Positions 26,949 through 35,496 of a DNA stretch of 64,000 bases are shown in pieces. The stretch is from positions 2,656,501 through 2,720,500 of the forward strand of contig NZ_CP016756.1 of assembly GCF_001700965.1 (NCBI RefSeq), given 5' to 3'. This stretch comes from Stenotrophomonas nitritireducens (GTDB lineage: Bacteria; Pseudomonadota; Gammaproteobacteria; Xanthomonadales; Xanthomonadaceae). Numbering within the stretch: the first letter of the stretch is position 1; every line of letters begins with the position of its first letter. The notes beneath the pieces are model-generated. The model saw only the letters and a list, made by a program, of their open reading frames with translations, did not search any database and was not told the origin of the DNA. Position numbers and translations under genes: made by a program.

Positions 26949-27851
26949 TCACTCCACAGCCCCAGCATCAACCTCCGCAGCCGCCTTCAGCTTGCGCCGC
27001 GCATACACACGCTCATCGATCACCGCGGTGATCAGCGCGCCGCCAAAGAACACCACGCTGGCGTAGTAGATCCAGATCAGCATGATCACCAGCGTGCCCA
27101 TCGAGCCATAGGCGCTGCCCGGCGCGGCATTGGCGATGTACAGGCCGATCGCATAACGGCCCAGCGCGAACAGCACCGCGGTGATGGCGCCGCCGAGGAA
27201 GGCCTGGCGCCAGTCCACCGGCCGGTCCGGCAGGTAGTGGTAGAGAAAGGCGAAGCCCAGCGCATACAGCAGCAGGGTGGTGATGTAGCCCACCGCCGGC
27301 AGGGCCGAAGGCAGGTGCGAGAAGATCACCTGCAGGGCGGTGGTCGCCACCATCGACACGATCAGCAGGAAGCCCAGCGCCAGCACCACGCCGGCGGAGA
27401 ACACCCGCTTCTTCAGCCAGCCCAACACGCCCTCGAAGCGCTTGGAGTCGCTGCGGAAGATCAGGTTCAGCGCCGCCTGCAGCTGTGCGAACACCACGGT
27501 GGCGCCGATGAACAGCAGCACCAGGCTCCAGATGCCGGCGAACGAGCCCAGGTCCGGCTGCGCGCTGGCATTGGTGATCACCGTGCGCGCCACCTCGGCC
27601 ACGCTGGGGCCGGCCAGCGAGCCGATCTGGTCGATAAGTGTCTGCTGTGCTGGCGGGTACAGTGAGGCGGTCAGCCACAGCAGCAGGACCAGCAGCGGCG
27701 CCAGCGACAGCAGCGTATAGAAGGCCAGTGAGGCGGCCTGGGTCATCACGTCGGTTTCGACGAAGCGGCGGACCAGGGCGGCCGGCAGGCTTTGCTGGAG
27801 CAGCTCCAGCCGGGATTTGAAGGTGTGCAGGCTAGGGCGGGTGAGGGGCAT
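26949..27851 (-). CDS. YihY/BrkB-family inner-membrane protein
   Basis: A 300-residue protein with six hydrophobic helices and the family motifs DVMTQAASLAFYTLLSLAPL near the N terminus and LIWIYYASVVFFGGALITA near the C terminus. It was once thought to be ribonuclease BN in E. coli; the family's function is unresolved. The ATG at 27851 is preferred to an in-frame TTG at 27893. It lies between yqeY and dnaG on the same strand, flanked on both sides by intergenic repeats, so it may have been inserted into an older rpsU-yqeY-dnaG arrangement. Confidence 0.88.
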   Translation of the reverse strand: MPLTRPSLHTFKSRLELLQQSLPAALVRRFVETDVMTQAASLAFYTLLSLAPLLVLLLWLTASLYPPAQQTLIDQIGSLAGPSVAEVARTVITNASAQPDLGSFAGIWSLVLLFIGATVVFAQLQAALNLIFRSDSKRFEGVLGWLKKRVFSAGVVLALGFLLIVSMVATTALQVIFSHLPSALPAVGYITTLLLYALGFAFLYHYLPDRPVDWRQAFLGGAITAVLFALGRYAIGLYIANAAPGSAYGSMGTLVIMLIWIYYASVVFFGGALITAVIDERVYARRKLKAAAEVDAGAVE

Positions 27852-27952
27852 CAGGGTTTGATGGGGCGTGAAGGCAGGCCTCTGTTCTAGCAAAGCCGGG
27901 CTTCGGAGCAGGTGAATGGGGGAGGGCTTCGCAGGCTAAACCGGCCCGGAAC

Positions 27953-28261
27953 TGTAGTGCCGAGCCATGCTCGGCATGGGCGTTACCGGCAATGCATAAC
28001 GATGTGGTGTGGGAGCGGCGTAAGCAGCGAAGCTACATCCAGATCAGAAGCGGTGAAGCTCAACCCTCCCCAGCCCTCCCCTTGGCCTGCGGCCAAAGGG
28101 AGGGGGCAGAGCAGGTAGTGCCGAGCCATGCTCGGCAGGGGCTTTACCGACAATGCCCAAAATGTAGGAGCGGCGTAAGCCGCGAAGCCACATATTCCTC
28201 AGATTGCAGGCAGGCCGGTGATTCCAGCGCTGCCAGCTTCGCGGCTTATGCCGCTCCCACA
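27953..28261. repeat. Cluster of SMAG, GTAGGAGCGGCG and CCCTCCC repeats between yqeY and yihY
   Basis: In order: a SMAG unit (27953-27989), a single GTGGGAGCGGCGTAAGC unit (28009-28033), a CCCTCCCC/GGGAGGGGG stem (28062-28107), a second SMAG (28115-28150) and an inverted GTAGGAGCGGCG pair (28163-28261). This accounts for most of the 482-bp gap, which shows no gene. Confidence 0.88.
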
Positions 28262-28281
28262 AAAAAATGCAGAGGCAGAAA

Positions 28282-28312
28282 CAACAAGGCCCGCACGTGG
28301 CGGGCCTTGTCG
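28282..28312 (-). terminator. Hairpin terminator of yqeY
   Basis: On the minus strand, AAGGCCCGC-cacgt-GCGGGCCTT followed by GTTGTTT, about 25 bp past the yqeY stop. The stem is strong and the T tract moderate. Confidence 0.75.
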
Positions 28313-28333
28313 GTACAGGCTTGGCAGCTGGGA

Positions 28334-28780
28334 TCAGCCGGCCAGGGCCTGCTTGACCAGCTTGGACACCAGGCCCATGTCGGCCTGGCCAGCCAGCTTG
28401 GGCTTGAGCACGCCCATCAGCTTGCCGATGTCGGCAGCGCTGGCGGCGCCGGTTTCAGCCATGGCGGCGGCAATCGCGGCCTGGATCTCGGCTTCGCCCA
28501 TCTTGGCCGGCACGTAGCGTTCGATCACCACGATCTCGTCGCGCTCGATCACGGCCAGGTCTTCACGGTTGGCGGCTTCGAACTGGGTGACCGAGTCCTT
28601 GCGCTGCTTGACCATCTTGTCCAGCACGGCAATCACGTCGGCATCGGTCAGCTCGATGCGCTCATCCACTTCGCGCTGCTTGATGGCGGCATTGATCAGG
28701 CGGATCACGCCCAGCGAGTGCTTGTCGCCGCTCTTCATGGCGGCCTTCATGTCTTCGGTCAGCTGTTGCTTCAGGCTCAT
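28334..28780 (-). CDS. yqeY: GatB/YqeY domain-containing protein
   Basis: A 148-residue, mostly helical protein with the YqeY layout: MSLKQQLTEDMKAAMKSGDK, then RDSVTQFEAANREDL-like helices and a C-terminal KLMGVLKPKLAGQADMGLVS helical domain related to the tail of GatB. YqeY may act in tRNA-dependent amidation, but its function is not proven. The ATG at 28780 follows AGAGG at good spacing. It lies downstream of rpsU on the same strand, separated by a terminator-like hairpin. Confidence 0.92.
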   Translation of the reverse strand: MSLKQQLTEDMKAAMKSGDKHSLGVIRLINAAIKQREVDERIELTDADVIAVLDKMVKQRKDSVTQFEAANREDLAVIERDEIVVIERYVPAKMGEAEIQAAIAAAMAETGAASAADIGKLMGVLKPKLAGQADMGLVSKLVKQALAG

Positions 28781-28843
28781 GGAGCACCTCTTTGGGTCGG
28801 GAATACGGGGAAGACGCCAGCTTTGCTGGCGTCTGGAACGCAA

Positions 28844-28876
28844 AAAGCCGGCGACGCTTGCGCGTGCCGGCTTTCA
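28844..28876 (-). terminator. Intrinsic terminator of rpsU
   Basis: On the minus strand, AAAGCCGGCACGC-gcaa-gcGTCGCCGGCTTTTT lies about 47 bp past the rpsU stop. It would stop most transcripts before yqeY. A second hairpin, GACGCCAGC-ttt-GCTGGCGTC, follows at 28812-28832. Confidence 0.85.
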
Positions 28877-28922
28877 CTCCAGTACGGAAGGCCGGAGCCC
28901 CCCGTTCAGGAGTTGCGTACGA

Positions 28923-29138
28923 TCAGTACAGGCGCTGACGCTTGGTGACGTCGCGCGAGGAACGACGCAGCTGGCGCTTCACGGCAGCAGCGGCCTTGCG
29001 CTTGCGTTCCTGGGTCGGCTTTTCGTAAAACTCGCGCTTGCGGGTTTCGGCCAGCACGCCGGCCTTTTCGCAAGTGCGCTTGAAGCGGCGAAGAGCAAAC
29101 TCAAAGGGTTCGTTCTCGCGGACTTTAACGCTGGGCAT
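28923..29138 (-). CDS. rpsU: 30S ribosomal protein S21
   Basis: A 71-residue, very basic protein with the S21 sequence pattern ([20 protein letters not shown] ... [17 protein letters not shown]). S21 binds the small subunit near the anti-Shine-Dalgarno region of 16S rRNA and aids initiation. The ATG at 29138 is preceded by GGAG. It has a strong promoter and a 5' hairpin upstream and an intrinsic terminator downstream. It is divergent from tsaD, a conserved neighbour in gammaproteobacteria. Confidence 0.98.
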
Positions 29139-29160
29139 GGAATCTCCGGGGACTCAGTAG

Positions 29161-29181
29161 AAAAACCGGGTCATACCCGGT
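29161..29181 (-). promoter_or_regulatory. Terminator-like hairpin at the 5' end of the rpsU transcript
   Basis: On the minus strand, ACCGGGT-atg-ACCCGGT is followed directly by TTTTTC. The predicted start (about seven bases past the TATAAT) falls just upstream, so the transcript would begin with this hairpin. It looks like a small attenuator or a 5' stabilising stem. Confidence 0.55.
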
Positions 29182-29190
29182 GAGCCGCGC

Positions 29191-29218
29191 ATTATAGTCC
29201 CTTTGAACAGACGTGCAA
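29191..29218 (-). promoter_or_regulatory. Strong sigma-70-type promoter of rpsU
   Basis: On the minus strand, TTGCAC (29218-29213) and a perfect TATAAT (29196-29191) are separated by 16 bp. This is the best -10 box I noticed in the window, as expected for a ribosomal protein gene. Confidence 0.8.
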
Positions 29219-29265
29219 CCCCCTTGGATTTGGCGGGGGCGTCAGACAGGTCCACAATACGCCTT

Positions 29266-30297
29266 ATGAAAGTCCTTGGCATTGAATCTTCCTGCGATGA
29301 GACGGGCGTAGCCGTCTATGACACCTCCCTTTCCGGGGCGGCCGCGCTGCGTGCGCATGCCGTTTACAGCCAGATCGCGCTACATGCTGAATACGGTGGT
29401 GTGGTGCCGGAGCTGGCCAGCCGCGACCACGTGCGCAAGACCCTGCCGCTGATCCGGCAGACCCTGGACGAGGCCGGCATCGCCATTTCCGAGATCGAGG
29501 GCGTGGCCTACACCGCCGGCCCTGGCCTGGTTGGAGCGCTGCTGGTGGGCGCCGGTGTGGCCCGGTCGCTGGCCTGGGGCCTGGATGTGCCGGCCATCGG
29601 CGTACACCATATGGAAGGCCACCTGCTGGCCCCGCTGATGGAAGACGACCCGCCGGAACCGCCGTTCGTGGCGCTGCTGGTCTCCGGCGGTCACACCCAG
29701 CTGATCGCGGTGGACGCCATCGGCAAGTACCGCCTGCTCGGTGAGACCCTCGACGATGCCGCCGGTGAGGCCTTCGACAAGACCGCCAAGATGATGGGCC
29801 TGCCGTATCCGGGCGGCCCGCAGCTGGCCAAGCTGGCCGAGCTCGGCACCCCCGGGCGCTACAAGTTCACCCGGCCGATGACCGACCGGCCCGGCCTCGA
29901 TTTCAGCTTCTCCGGTTTGAAGACCCAGGTGTTGATGGCCTGGCGCGACAGCGACCAGACTGACCAGACCCGGGCCGACATCGCCCGTGGCTTCGAGGAT
30001 GCGGTGGTCGATACGTTGGTGATCAAGTGCGGCCGCGCGCTGGATGCGGCCGGTTGCGATGTATTGGTGGTGGCCGGCGGCGTCGGCGCCAACAAGCGCC
30101 TGCGCGCCAAGCTGCAGGACGCCGCCCAGCGCCGTGGTGGCCGGGTCTGCTTCCCGCGCCCGGAGCTGTGCACCGACAACGGCGCGATGATCGCCTTTGC
30201 CGGCGCCCTGCGCCTGCAGGCCGGCCAGCACAGCCCGGCCGAGGTGAAGGTCACCCCGCGCTGGGATATGGCGTTGCTGCCGCCCTTGCAGGGCTGA
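29266..30297 (+). CDS. tsaD: tRNA N6-adenosine threonylcarbamoyltransferase TsaD
   Basis: A 343-residue ASKHA-fold enzyme that transfers the threonylcarbamoyl group to A37 of ANN-decoding tRNAs, acting with TsaB and TsaE. The ATG at 29266 gives the family start [19 protein letters not shown]. The metal-binding histidines are in HHMEGHL (His115 and His119). [13 protein letters not shown] is the nucleotide-binding segment near the C terminus. It is divergent from rpsU and followed by folB 81 bp downstream. Confidence 0.97.
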   Translation: MKVLGIESSCDETGVAVYDTSLSGAAALRAHAVYSQIALHAEYGGVVPELASRDHVRKTLPLIRQTLDEAGIAISEIEGVAYTAGPGLVGALLVGAGVARSLAWGLDVPAIGVHHMEGHLLAPLMEDDPPEPPFVALLVSGGHTQLIAVDAIGKYRLLGETLDDAAGEAFDKTAKMMGLPYPGGPQLAKLAELGTPGRYKFTRPMTDRPGLDFSFSGLKTQVLMAWRDSDQTDQTRADIARGFEDAVVDTLVIKCGRALDAAGCDVLVVAGGVGANKRLRAKLQDAAQRRGGRVCFPRPELCTDNGAMIAFAGALRLQAGQHSPAEVKVTPRWDMALLPPLQG

Positions 30298-30378
30298 CAA
30301 GCAGGCTGCCGTGTTCGTCCACTGCAGGCTCAGTCTGCTGCCGTTACCATGTCGTATTCATTCAAAACGACAGATGCA

Positions 30379-30738
30379 ATGGACAAGGTATTCATCGAAG
30401 GGCTGGAAATCGACGCCCTGATCGGCATCTACGACTGGGAACGGCGCATCCGCCAGACCCTGGTGTTCGATCTGGAAATGGGCTTCGACAACCGCAAGCC
30501 CGCCGCCAGCGACGACATCGTCGACACGCTGAACTACAAGGCCGTCAGCAAGCGCTTGATGGAGTTCGTGCGCGCCTCCGACTTCGGTCTGGTGGAGACG
30601 CTGGCCGAGCGCTGCGCGCAGATCGTGCTGGACGAGTTCAACGTGCAGTGGCTGCGGCTGAAGCTGAGCAAGCCCGGTGCGGTGCGCGGCGCGCGCGCGG
30701 TCGGGGTGATCATCGAGCGCAGCCGCGCTGCGGCTTGA
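30379..30738 (+). CDS. folB: Dihydroneopterin aldolase FolB
   Basis: A 119-residue folate-pathway enzyme that splits dihydroneopterin to hydroxymethyl-dihydropterin and glycolaldehyde. It opens MDKVFIEGLEIDALIGIYDW, with catalytic and pterin-binding residues in LVETLAERCAQ and KLSKPGAV. The ATG at 30379 matches the usual family start. An upstream in-frame ATG at 30349 would add ten residues but has no better ribosome site. It is probably co-transcribed with tsaD. A hairpin at 30751-30780 follows. Confidence 0.93.
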   Translation: MDKVFIEGLEIDALIGIYDWERRIRQTLVFDLEMGFDNRKPAASDDIVDTLNYKAVSKRLMEFVRASDFGLVETLAERCAQIVLDEFNVQWLRLKLSKPGAVRGARAVGVIIERSRAAA

Positions 30739-30750
30739 TCCCGCGCGTAT

Positions 30751-30780
30751 CAGGCCGCGCGTCGTGTCGCACGCGGCCTG
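30751..30780 (+). terminator. Hairpin after folB
   Basis: CAGGCCGCG and CGCGGCCTG form a 9-bp stem, 12 bp past the folB stop, followed by GGTGGTTTCC. The T tract is weak, so this is a likely but not certain terminator. Confidence 0.5.
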
Positions 30781-30861
30781 GGTGGTTTCCTGTTCGCACA
30801 TTCCCCCGCTGCGGGGCCGGGCAGGGTGTTTCTGCAGTACATGTAAAAGGAAGCGAGCACG

Positions 30862-32124
30862 ATGGCGGTAATGGGAATTCGTTGGCTGGATCAGCTGGAG
30901 AACATGCTGGCGCCGTATCCAATGGCCTATCCGGCGGTGGTGCTGGCAGGCCTGGTGCTGGTGGCGTGGTTGGCCAACTTCGTCACCAAGCGTGTGCTGC
31001 TGCGCGGCCTGCGTTCGATGATCGAACGTTTCTCCGGCCCCAATCACAACGCCAGGCAGCCGCTGCGGGTAATCGCGCGGCTGTCCAACATCGTGCCCTC
31101 GGTGGTGCTCGCCGCCGGCCTGGACATCGTGCCCGAGCTGCCGCCGGGGCTGGTCCACACCTTGAAGGCGCTGTGTCATGCTTGGACGGTGCTGACCATC
31201 GCGATGGCGGTGTCGCATGCACTGGACGCCTTCAACGATTTCTACGAACGCCGCGCCGACGCGCGCAACAAGCCGATCAAGGGCTACCTGCAGGTCGTCA
31301 AGATCGTGGTGTTCGTGTTCGCCGGGTTGTCGATCGTGGCGATCCTGGTCGGCGTGGAGCTGCTGCACCTGGTGACCGGCCTGGGTGCGGCCACCGCGGT
31401 GTTCATGCTGATCTTCCAGGACACCATCCTGTCGCTGGTGGCCAGCGTGCAGATCAGTGGCGATGGCCGCGTGCGCATCGGTGACTGGATCGAGATGCCC
31501 AGCCAGAACGCCGATGGCGACGTGATCGACATCGCGCTTCATACCGTTACCGTGCAGAACTGGGACAAGACCGTCACCACCATCCCGACCAAGAAGCTGG
31601 TCACCGAGTCGTTCAAGAACTGGCGCGGCATGCAGGAGTCAGGCGGGCGGCGGATCAAGCGTTCGATCTACCTGGACCAGCACAGCGTGCGTTTCCTCGA
31701 TGGTGCCGGGCTGGAGCGGCTGGGCCAGATTGCGCTGCTGGATGATTATCTTGCCGGCAAGCAGCAGGAGCTGCAGCAATGGAACGCGCAGGTGGCACAG
31801 GCGCACCCGGAGCCGGTCAATGCGCGCCGGCTGACCAATCTGGGTACTTTCCGTGCGTACGTGGAGCTGTACCTGCGGCACAACCCCGGCATCCATCAGG
31901 ACATGACCCTGCTGGTGCGGCAGATGGCACCCACCCCGCAAGGCCTACCGCTGGAGATCTACTGCTTCACCTCCTCGACCGCCTGGGCAAAGTACGAAGC
32001 CATCCAGTCCGACATGTTCGACCACCTGCTGGCGATCCTGCCGGAGTTCGGCCTGCACGTCTTCCAGGAATCCAGCGACGCGATGCTGATGACCGCACGC
32101 GATCAGCGTGACCGCCAACCGTAA
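30862..32124 (+). CDS. MscS-family mechanosensitive channel, YbdG/MscM type
   Basis: A 420-residue inner-membrane channel subunit. Five hydrophobic helices fill the first 190 residues. The pore helix (GLGAATAVFMLIFQDTILSL) is followed by the MscS beta domain with RIGDWIEMPSQNADGDVIDI. The C-terminal part, with ESGGRRIKRSIYLD and LPLEIYCFTSSTAWAKYEAI, is characteristic of the YbdG branch and longer than in MscS. Such channels open on hypo-osmotic stress and release solutes. It has its own Shine-Dalgarno (AAAAGGAAG) and stands alone, followed by SMAG repeats. Confidence 0.92.
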   Translation: MAVMGIRWLDQLENMLAPYPMAYPAVVLAGLVLVAWLANFVTKRVLLRGLRSMIERFSGPNHNARQPLRVIARLSNIVPSVVLAAGLDIVPELPPGLVHTLKALCHAWTVLTIAMAVSHALDAFNDFYERRADARNKPIKGYLQVVKIVVFVFAGLSIVAILVGVELLHLVTGLGAATAVFMLIFQDTILSLVASVQISGDGRVRIGDWIEMPSQNADGDVIDIALHTVTVQNWDKTVTTIPTKKLVTESFKNWRGMQESGGRRIKRSIYLDQHSVRFLDGAGLERLGQIALLDDYLAGKQQELQQWNAQVAQAHPEPVNARRLTNLGTFRAYVELYLRHNPGIHQDMTLLVRQMAPTPQGLPLEIYCFTSSTAWAKYEAIQSDMFDHLLAILPEFGLHVFQESSDAMLMTARDQRDRQP

Positions 32125-32137
32125 TGGCAGCCCCGCA

Positions 32138-32275
32138 CTGTAGTGCCGAGCCATGCTCGGCAGGGGCCGTACCAACAAACCCGAAACACCAAACCTGCAC
32201 TGTGGTGCCCAACCATGCTCGTCAGGCGAGAGGACGCACTGTAGTGCCGTGCCATGCTCGGCAGGGGCCGTACCA
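32138..32275 (+). repeat. Three direct SMAG REP elements
   Basis: Copies begin at about 32140, 32200 and 32240. The middle copy is degenerate (GTGGTGCCCAACCATGCTCG). All share the orientation of mscM and lie between it and the GH3 gene. Confidence 0.9.
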
Positions 32276-32387
32276 ATAAAACCCCAGCACAGCAAAACTC
32301 AGCTCCACCACCGCAACCCGCGCGCCAACCGCTTAACGACCGGGGCGCTAGAATTCCCCGCCTGCTTGTGTATACCAAGGAACACCG

Positions 32388-34562
32388 GTGTCCCCCGACC
32401 GCATTGAATCCCTGATCGCGCGCATGACCGTCGACGAGAAAGTCGGCCAGCTGAGCGTATTCGCCGACATGGTCCGGCCGTTCGCGCCGGACGTGAACCC
32501 CGAAGCCAACGCAAGCAATGCCGAGCAGGTGCTGGAACAGGTGCGTGCCGGCCGCGTCGGCTCGCTGTTCAACGGCGTCGGTGCCGAACTGGGCCGGCGC
32601 TTGCAACAGGTAGCACTGGAAGAAAGCCGGCTGGGCATTCCGCTGATCCTGGCATCGGACGTGATCCATGGCATGCGCACGGTTTTCCCGATACCGCTGG
32701 GCGAAGCCGCCAGCTTCGAGCCCGAGCTGGCCCGCCGCACCGCGCGCGCCACCGCCGTGGAGGCCACTGCCGCCGGCATCCACTGGACGTATGCGCCGGC
32801 GGTGGATGTCGCCCGCGATCAGCGCTGGGGCCGGGGTGCCGAAGGTGCGGGCGAAGACGTGCTGCTGAGCTGTGAATTCGCCGCAGCCCGTGTGCGTGGC
32901 TTCCAGGGCGATGACCTGACCGCCGCCGATTCGCTGCTGGCCACACCCAAACACTTCGCCGCCTATGGCGCGGTTGCTGCGGGCATGGAATACGCGCAGG
33001 TCGATATCTCGCCGCAGACTCTGCGCGATGTGCACCTGCCGCCGTTCAAGGCCGCGTTGGATGCCGGCGCCTTGTCCCTGATGAGCGCCTTCAACGACAT
33101 CAACGGCGTGCCTGCCAGCGCCAACCGCGCGCTGCTGACCGATCTGCTGCGCAACGAGTGGAAGTTCGAGGGCGTGGTGGTATCCGACTACACCGCCGAC
33201 ATGGAGCTGATCGCGCACGGCTATGCGGCCGATGAAGTGGACGCCACCCGCAAGGCATTCCTGGCCGGGCTGGACCTGAGCATGCAGAGCGGTTTCTACG
33301 ATCAGCATCTGGCTGCGCTGGTGCACGCAGGCGAAGTACCGATGGCGGTGCTGGATGCCTCGGTACGGCGCATCCTGCGGCTGAAGGAGGCGATCGGCCT
33401 GTTCGACAACCCCTACCGTTCGCTGGACCCGGAACGCGAAGCCGATCAATCGCATATCGCCGAACATGATGCGCTGGCGCGCGATGCCGCACGGCGCTCG
33501 GTGGTGTTATTGAAGAACGAGGGTGAGCTGCTGCCGCTGAAGAAGCAGGGGCAGAAGATCGCCTTGATCGGTCCGTTCGTGCAGGACCGGGAGAATATTG
33601 AAGGTTGCTGGACGCTGTTCGGCGACAAATCGCGCTACGTCACGCTGGAAAGCGGCATGCGTGCCGCGCTCGCCGACCACGCCGGCTTGGAAGTCGTCGC
33701 CGGCTGTGACCTGGAAGCGCCACTGGACGGTGGCATCGAGGCGGCAATGGCTGCCGCACGCCGCGCCGACGTCGTGGTGCTGGCGGTTGGCGAGCCGCAG
33801 CGTTACAGCGGTGAGGCGCAGTCACGGGTGGAGATCACCTTGCCGCCGGCGCAACAGGCGCTGGCCGAAGCGGTTGCCGCTACCGGTACGCCGCTGGTGG
33901 TGGTGTTGCGCAATGGTCGCGCGCTGGCACTGCAGGGTGCGGTACGTCATGCACAGGCCATCGCGGTGAGCTGGTACCTGGGTACGCAGAACGGCCATGC
34001 GCTGGCCGACCTCCTGTTCGGCGACTACAACCCGTCGGCACGTCTGCCGGTGAGCTTCCCGCATGCGTCGGGCCAGCAACCATATTTCTACAGCCACCCG
34101 CGCAGCGGCCGCCCGGAACTGCCGACCATGTCGGAGTTCAAGTCACGCTGGCGCGAGTTTCCCAATACCGCGCTATATGCCTTCGGCCACGGCATTGGCT
34201 ATACGCGTTTCGAATATGAAGCGCCGCGCCTGAGTTCAGCGCAGTTGGATTGGGATGGCGAGCTTGTCATCCGCACCCGCATACGCAACCTTGGTGCGGT
34301 GGCAGGCGAGGAGGTGGTGCAGTTGTACGTGCACGATCGCGTCGCCAGCAGGGTGCGCCCGGTGCGTGAGTTGAAGGCCTTCCGGAAAGTGGCCGTGGCA
34401 GCCGGTGAGGCGGTCGACGTGGAATTCCGGCTGGACCGACATCAGCTCGCCTTCACCGGTGTGGATGGCGAATACAGCGCCGAGCCGGGGCTGTTCGATC
34501 TCTGGGTATGCGCCTCGTCGGTAAGCGGGGAAGCTGTGAGCTTCGAGCTGCTGGGCCGCTGA
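32388..34562 (+). CDS. Glycoside hydrolase family 3 beta-glucosidase-type enzyme, no signal peptide
   Basis: A 724-residue GH3 enzyme related to BglX. The N-terminal barrel opens RIESLIARMTVDEKVGQLSV. The catalytic nucleophile is Asp267 in VVVSDYTADMEL. The second alpha/beta domain begins near ARRSVVLLKNEGELLPL, and a C-terminal fibronectin-III-like domain ends the protein. Translation starts at a GTG with AAGGA upstream. BglX homologues are usually periplasmic with a signal peptide, but none is present here. No in-frame upstream start that would add one is apparent, because the AT-poor upstream stretch is SMAG sequence. It may be cytoplasmic; the substrate is not predictable. Confidence 0.88.
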   Translation: MSPDRIESLIARMTVDEKVGQLSVFADMVRPFAPDVNPEANASNAEQVLEQVRAGRVGSLFNGVGAELGRRLQQVALEESRLGIPLILASDVIHGMRTVFPIPLGEAASFEPELARRTARATAVEATAAGIHWTYAPAVDVARDQRWGRGAEGAGEDVLLSCEFAAARVRGFQGDDLTAADSLLATPKHFAAYGAVAAGMEYAQVDISPQTLRDVHLPPFKAALDAGALSLMSAFNDINGVPASANRALLTDLLRNEWKFEGVVVSDYTADMELIAHGYAADEVDATRKAFLAGLDLSMQSGFYDQHLAALVHAGEVPMAVLDASVRRILRLKEAIGLFDNPYRSLDPEREADQSHIAEHDALARDAARRSVVLLKNEGELLPLKKQGQKIALIGPFVQDRENIEGCWTLFGDKSRYVTLESGMRAALADHAGLEVVAGCDLEAPLDGGIEAAMAAARRADVVVLAVGEPQRYSGEAQSRVEITLPPAQQALAEAVAATGTPLVVVLRNGRALALQGAVRHAQAIAVSWYLGTQNGHALADLLFGDYNPSARLPVSFPHASGQQPYFYSHPRSGRPELPTMSEFKSRWREFPNTALYAFGHGIGYTRFEYEAPRLSSAQLDWDGELVIRTRIRNLGAVAGEEVVQLYVHDRVASRVRPVRELKAFRKVAVAAGEAVDVEFRLDRHQLAFTGVDGEYSAEPGLFDLWVCASSVSGEAVSFELLGR

Positions 34563-34581
34563 TCCAAACCGCCGCAGCAAG

Positions 34582-34783
34582 GTAGTGCCGAGCCATGCTC
34601 GGCAGAGGCTTCACCGGTAGAGCCCGCTGCCGAGGTTCTGGGCATGGCCAGCTTCGCGGCTTACGCCGCTCCTACAGGCATTCTCCCCGTCCTGCGCGCT
34701 AAGCTCCGCAGGTGTAGTGCCGAGCCATGCTCGGCAAGGGGCTTCACCGGTAAGGCCTCTGCCGAGCATGGCTCGGCACTACG
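34582..34783. repeat. SMAG unit, single GCTTCGCGGCTTACGCCGCTC unit and head-to-head SMAG pair
   Basis: A SMAG copy at 34582-34619, a lone REP-like unit at 34649-34677 and two SMAGs facing each other at 34712-34783. They lie between the GH3 gene and a small membrane protein gene. The facing pair can form one long hairpin. Confidence 0.9.
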
Positions 34784-34827
34784 GACGTTGGATGCATTGT
34801 CGGTTTCTACAACCTGGGGAATGATTG

Positions 34828-35325
34828 ATGCCTGCAGCACCGCCTGTCTATATGCCGTGGTTGATGACGGCCGGCTTCGGCTGGTTGTATTACCGGCGTA
34901 TTCGCCGCCACTTCGGCTGGCAGCCATGGCGGCCGCTGCGTAATGGCATTCGCATCGGCGTCCTGTCGCTGGTGAGCGTGATGCTGGTGTTCGCCGCGCT
35001 GTATATCCCGCATGTTGCGCTCGGTATCGGGGCAGGTGCGGTTGCCGGGATTGGCCTGGGAATATTCGCGCTCAGACACACCATGATCAGTCCGCGTGAT
35101 GGTCGTCTGGGATATACGCCCAACCCCTGGATTGGCGGTGCGCTGGCGCTGTTGCTGATCGGGCGACTGGCGTGGCGCTGGTATGGCGGCGCTTTCAGCC
35201 AGGGCATGGGGCAGGGCATGGGCAATGCCAGCCCGTTGACCTTGGCCTTGGCGGCGGCCTTGATCAGTTATGGGTTGGTGCAGGCCATTGGCTTGGCCCT
35301 GCGCCTGCGCCAGACAAACGGGTAG
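34828..35325 (+). CDS. Small four-helix membrane protein, possibly CcdC/DUF1453-like
   Basis: A 165-residue protein with four hydrophobic helices. The first loop is very basic and aromatic (WLYYRRIRRHFGWQPWRPLR). The middle reads GIFALRHTMISPRDGRLGYTPNP, followed by the third helix. The ATG at 34828 lies seven bases after GGGGA. The helix order and the ISPRDG segment are reminiscent of CcdC-like (DUF1453) proteins, but I recognise no definite family. It has no evident partners and is surrounded by SMAG repeats. Confidence 0.6.
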   Translation: MPAAPPVYMPWLMTAGFGWLYYRRIRRHFGWQPWRPLRNGIRIGVLSLVSVMLVFAALYIPHVALGIGAGAVAGIGLGIFALRHTMISPRDGRLGYTPNPWIGGALALLLIGRLAWRWYGGAFSQGMGQGMGNASPLTLALAAALISYGLVQAIGLALRLRQTNG

Positions 35326-35337
35326 GGGGGGGCTGGT

Positions 35338-35494
35338 TGTGGTGCCGAGCCATGCTCGGCAGTGGCCTTACCGGGAAAGCCCCTTGCCGAGCATGGCTCG
35401 GCACTACAGCTTCGCTGGGAAAGCCCCTGCCGAGCATGGCTCGGCACTACAGCTTCGCTGGGAAAGCCCCTGCCGAGCATGGCTCGGCACTACG
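35338..35494. repeat. SMAG array: one plus-oriented unit and three minus-oriented tandem units
   Basis: A plus-oriented GTGGTGCCGAGCCATGCTCG unit is followed by three reversed units. Each reversed unit sits in a 43-44-bp direct repeat of the form CTTCGCTGGGAAAGCCCC plus the palindrome. The array ends three bases before the stop codon of the dehydrogenase gene, which is transcribed towards it. Confidence 0.92.
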
Positions 35495-35496
35495 GC

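Noticed and set aside
35338..35494. Possible CRISPR array
   Set aside because: The repeated units are SMAG palindromes with identical spacers, and no cas genes are nearby.
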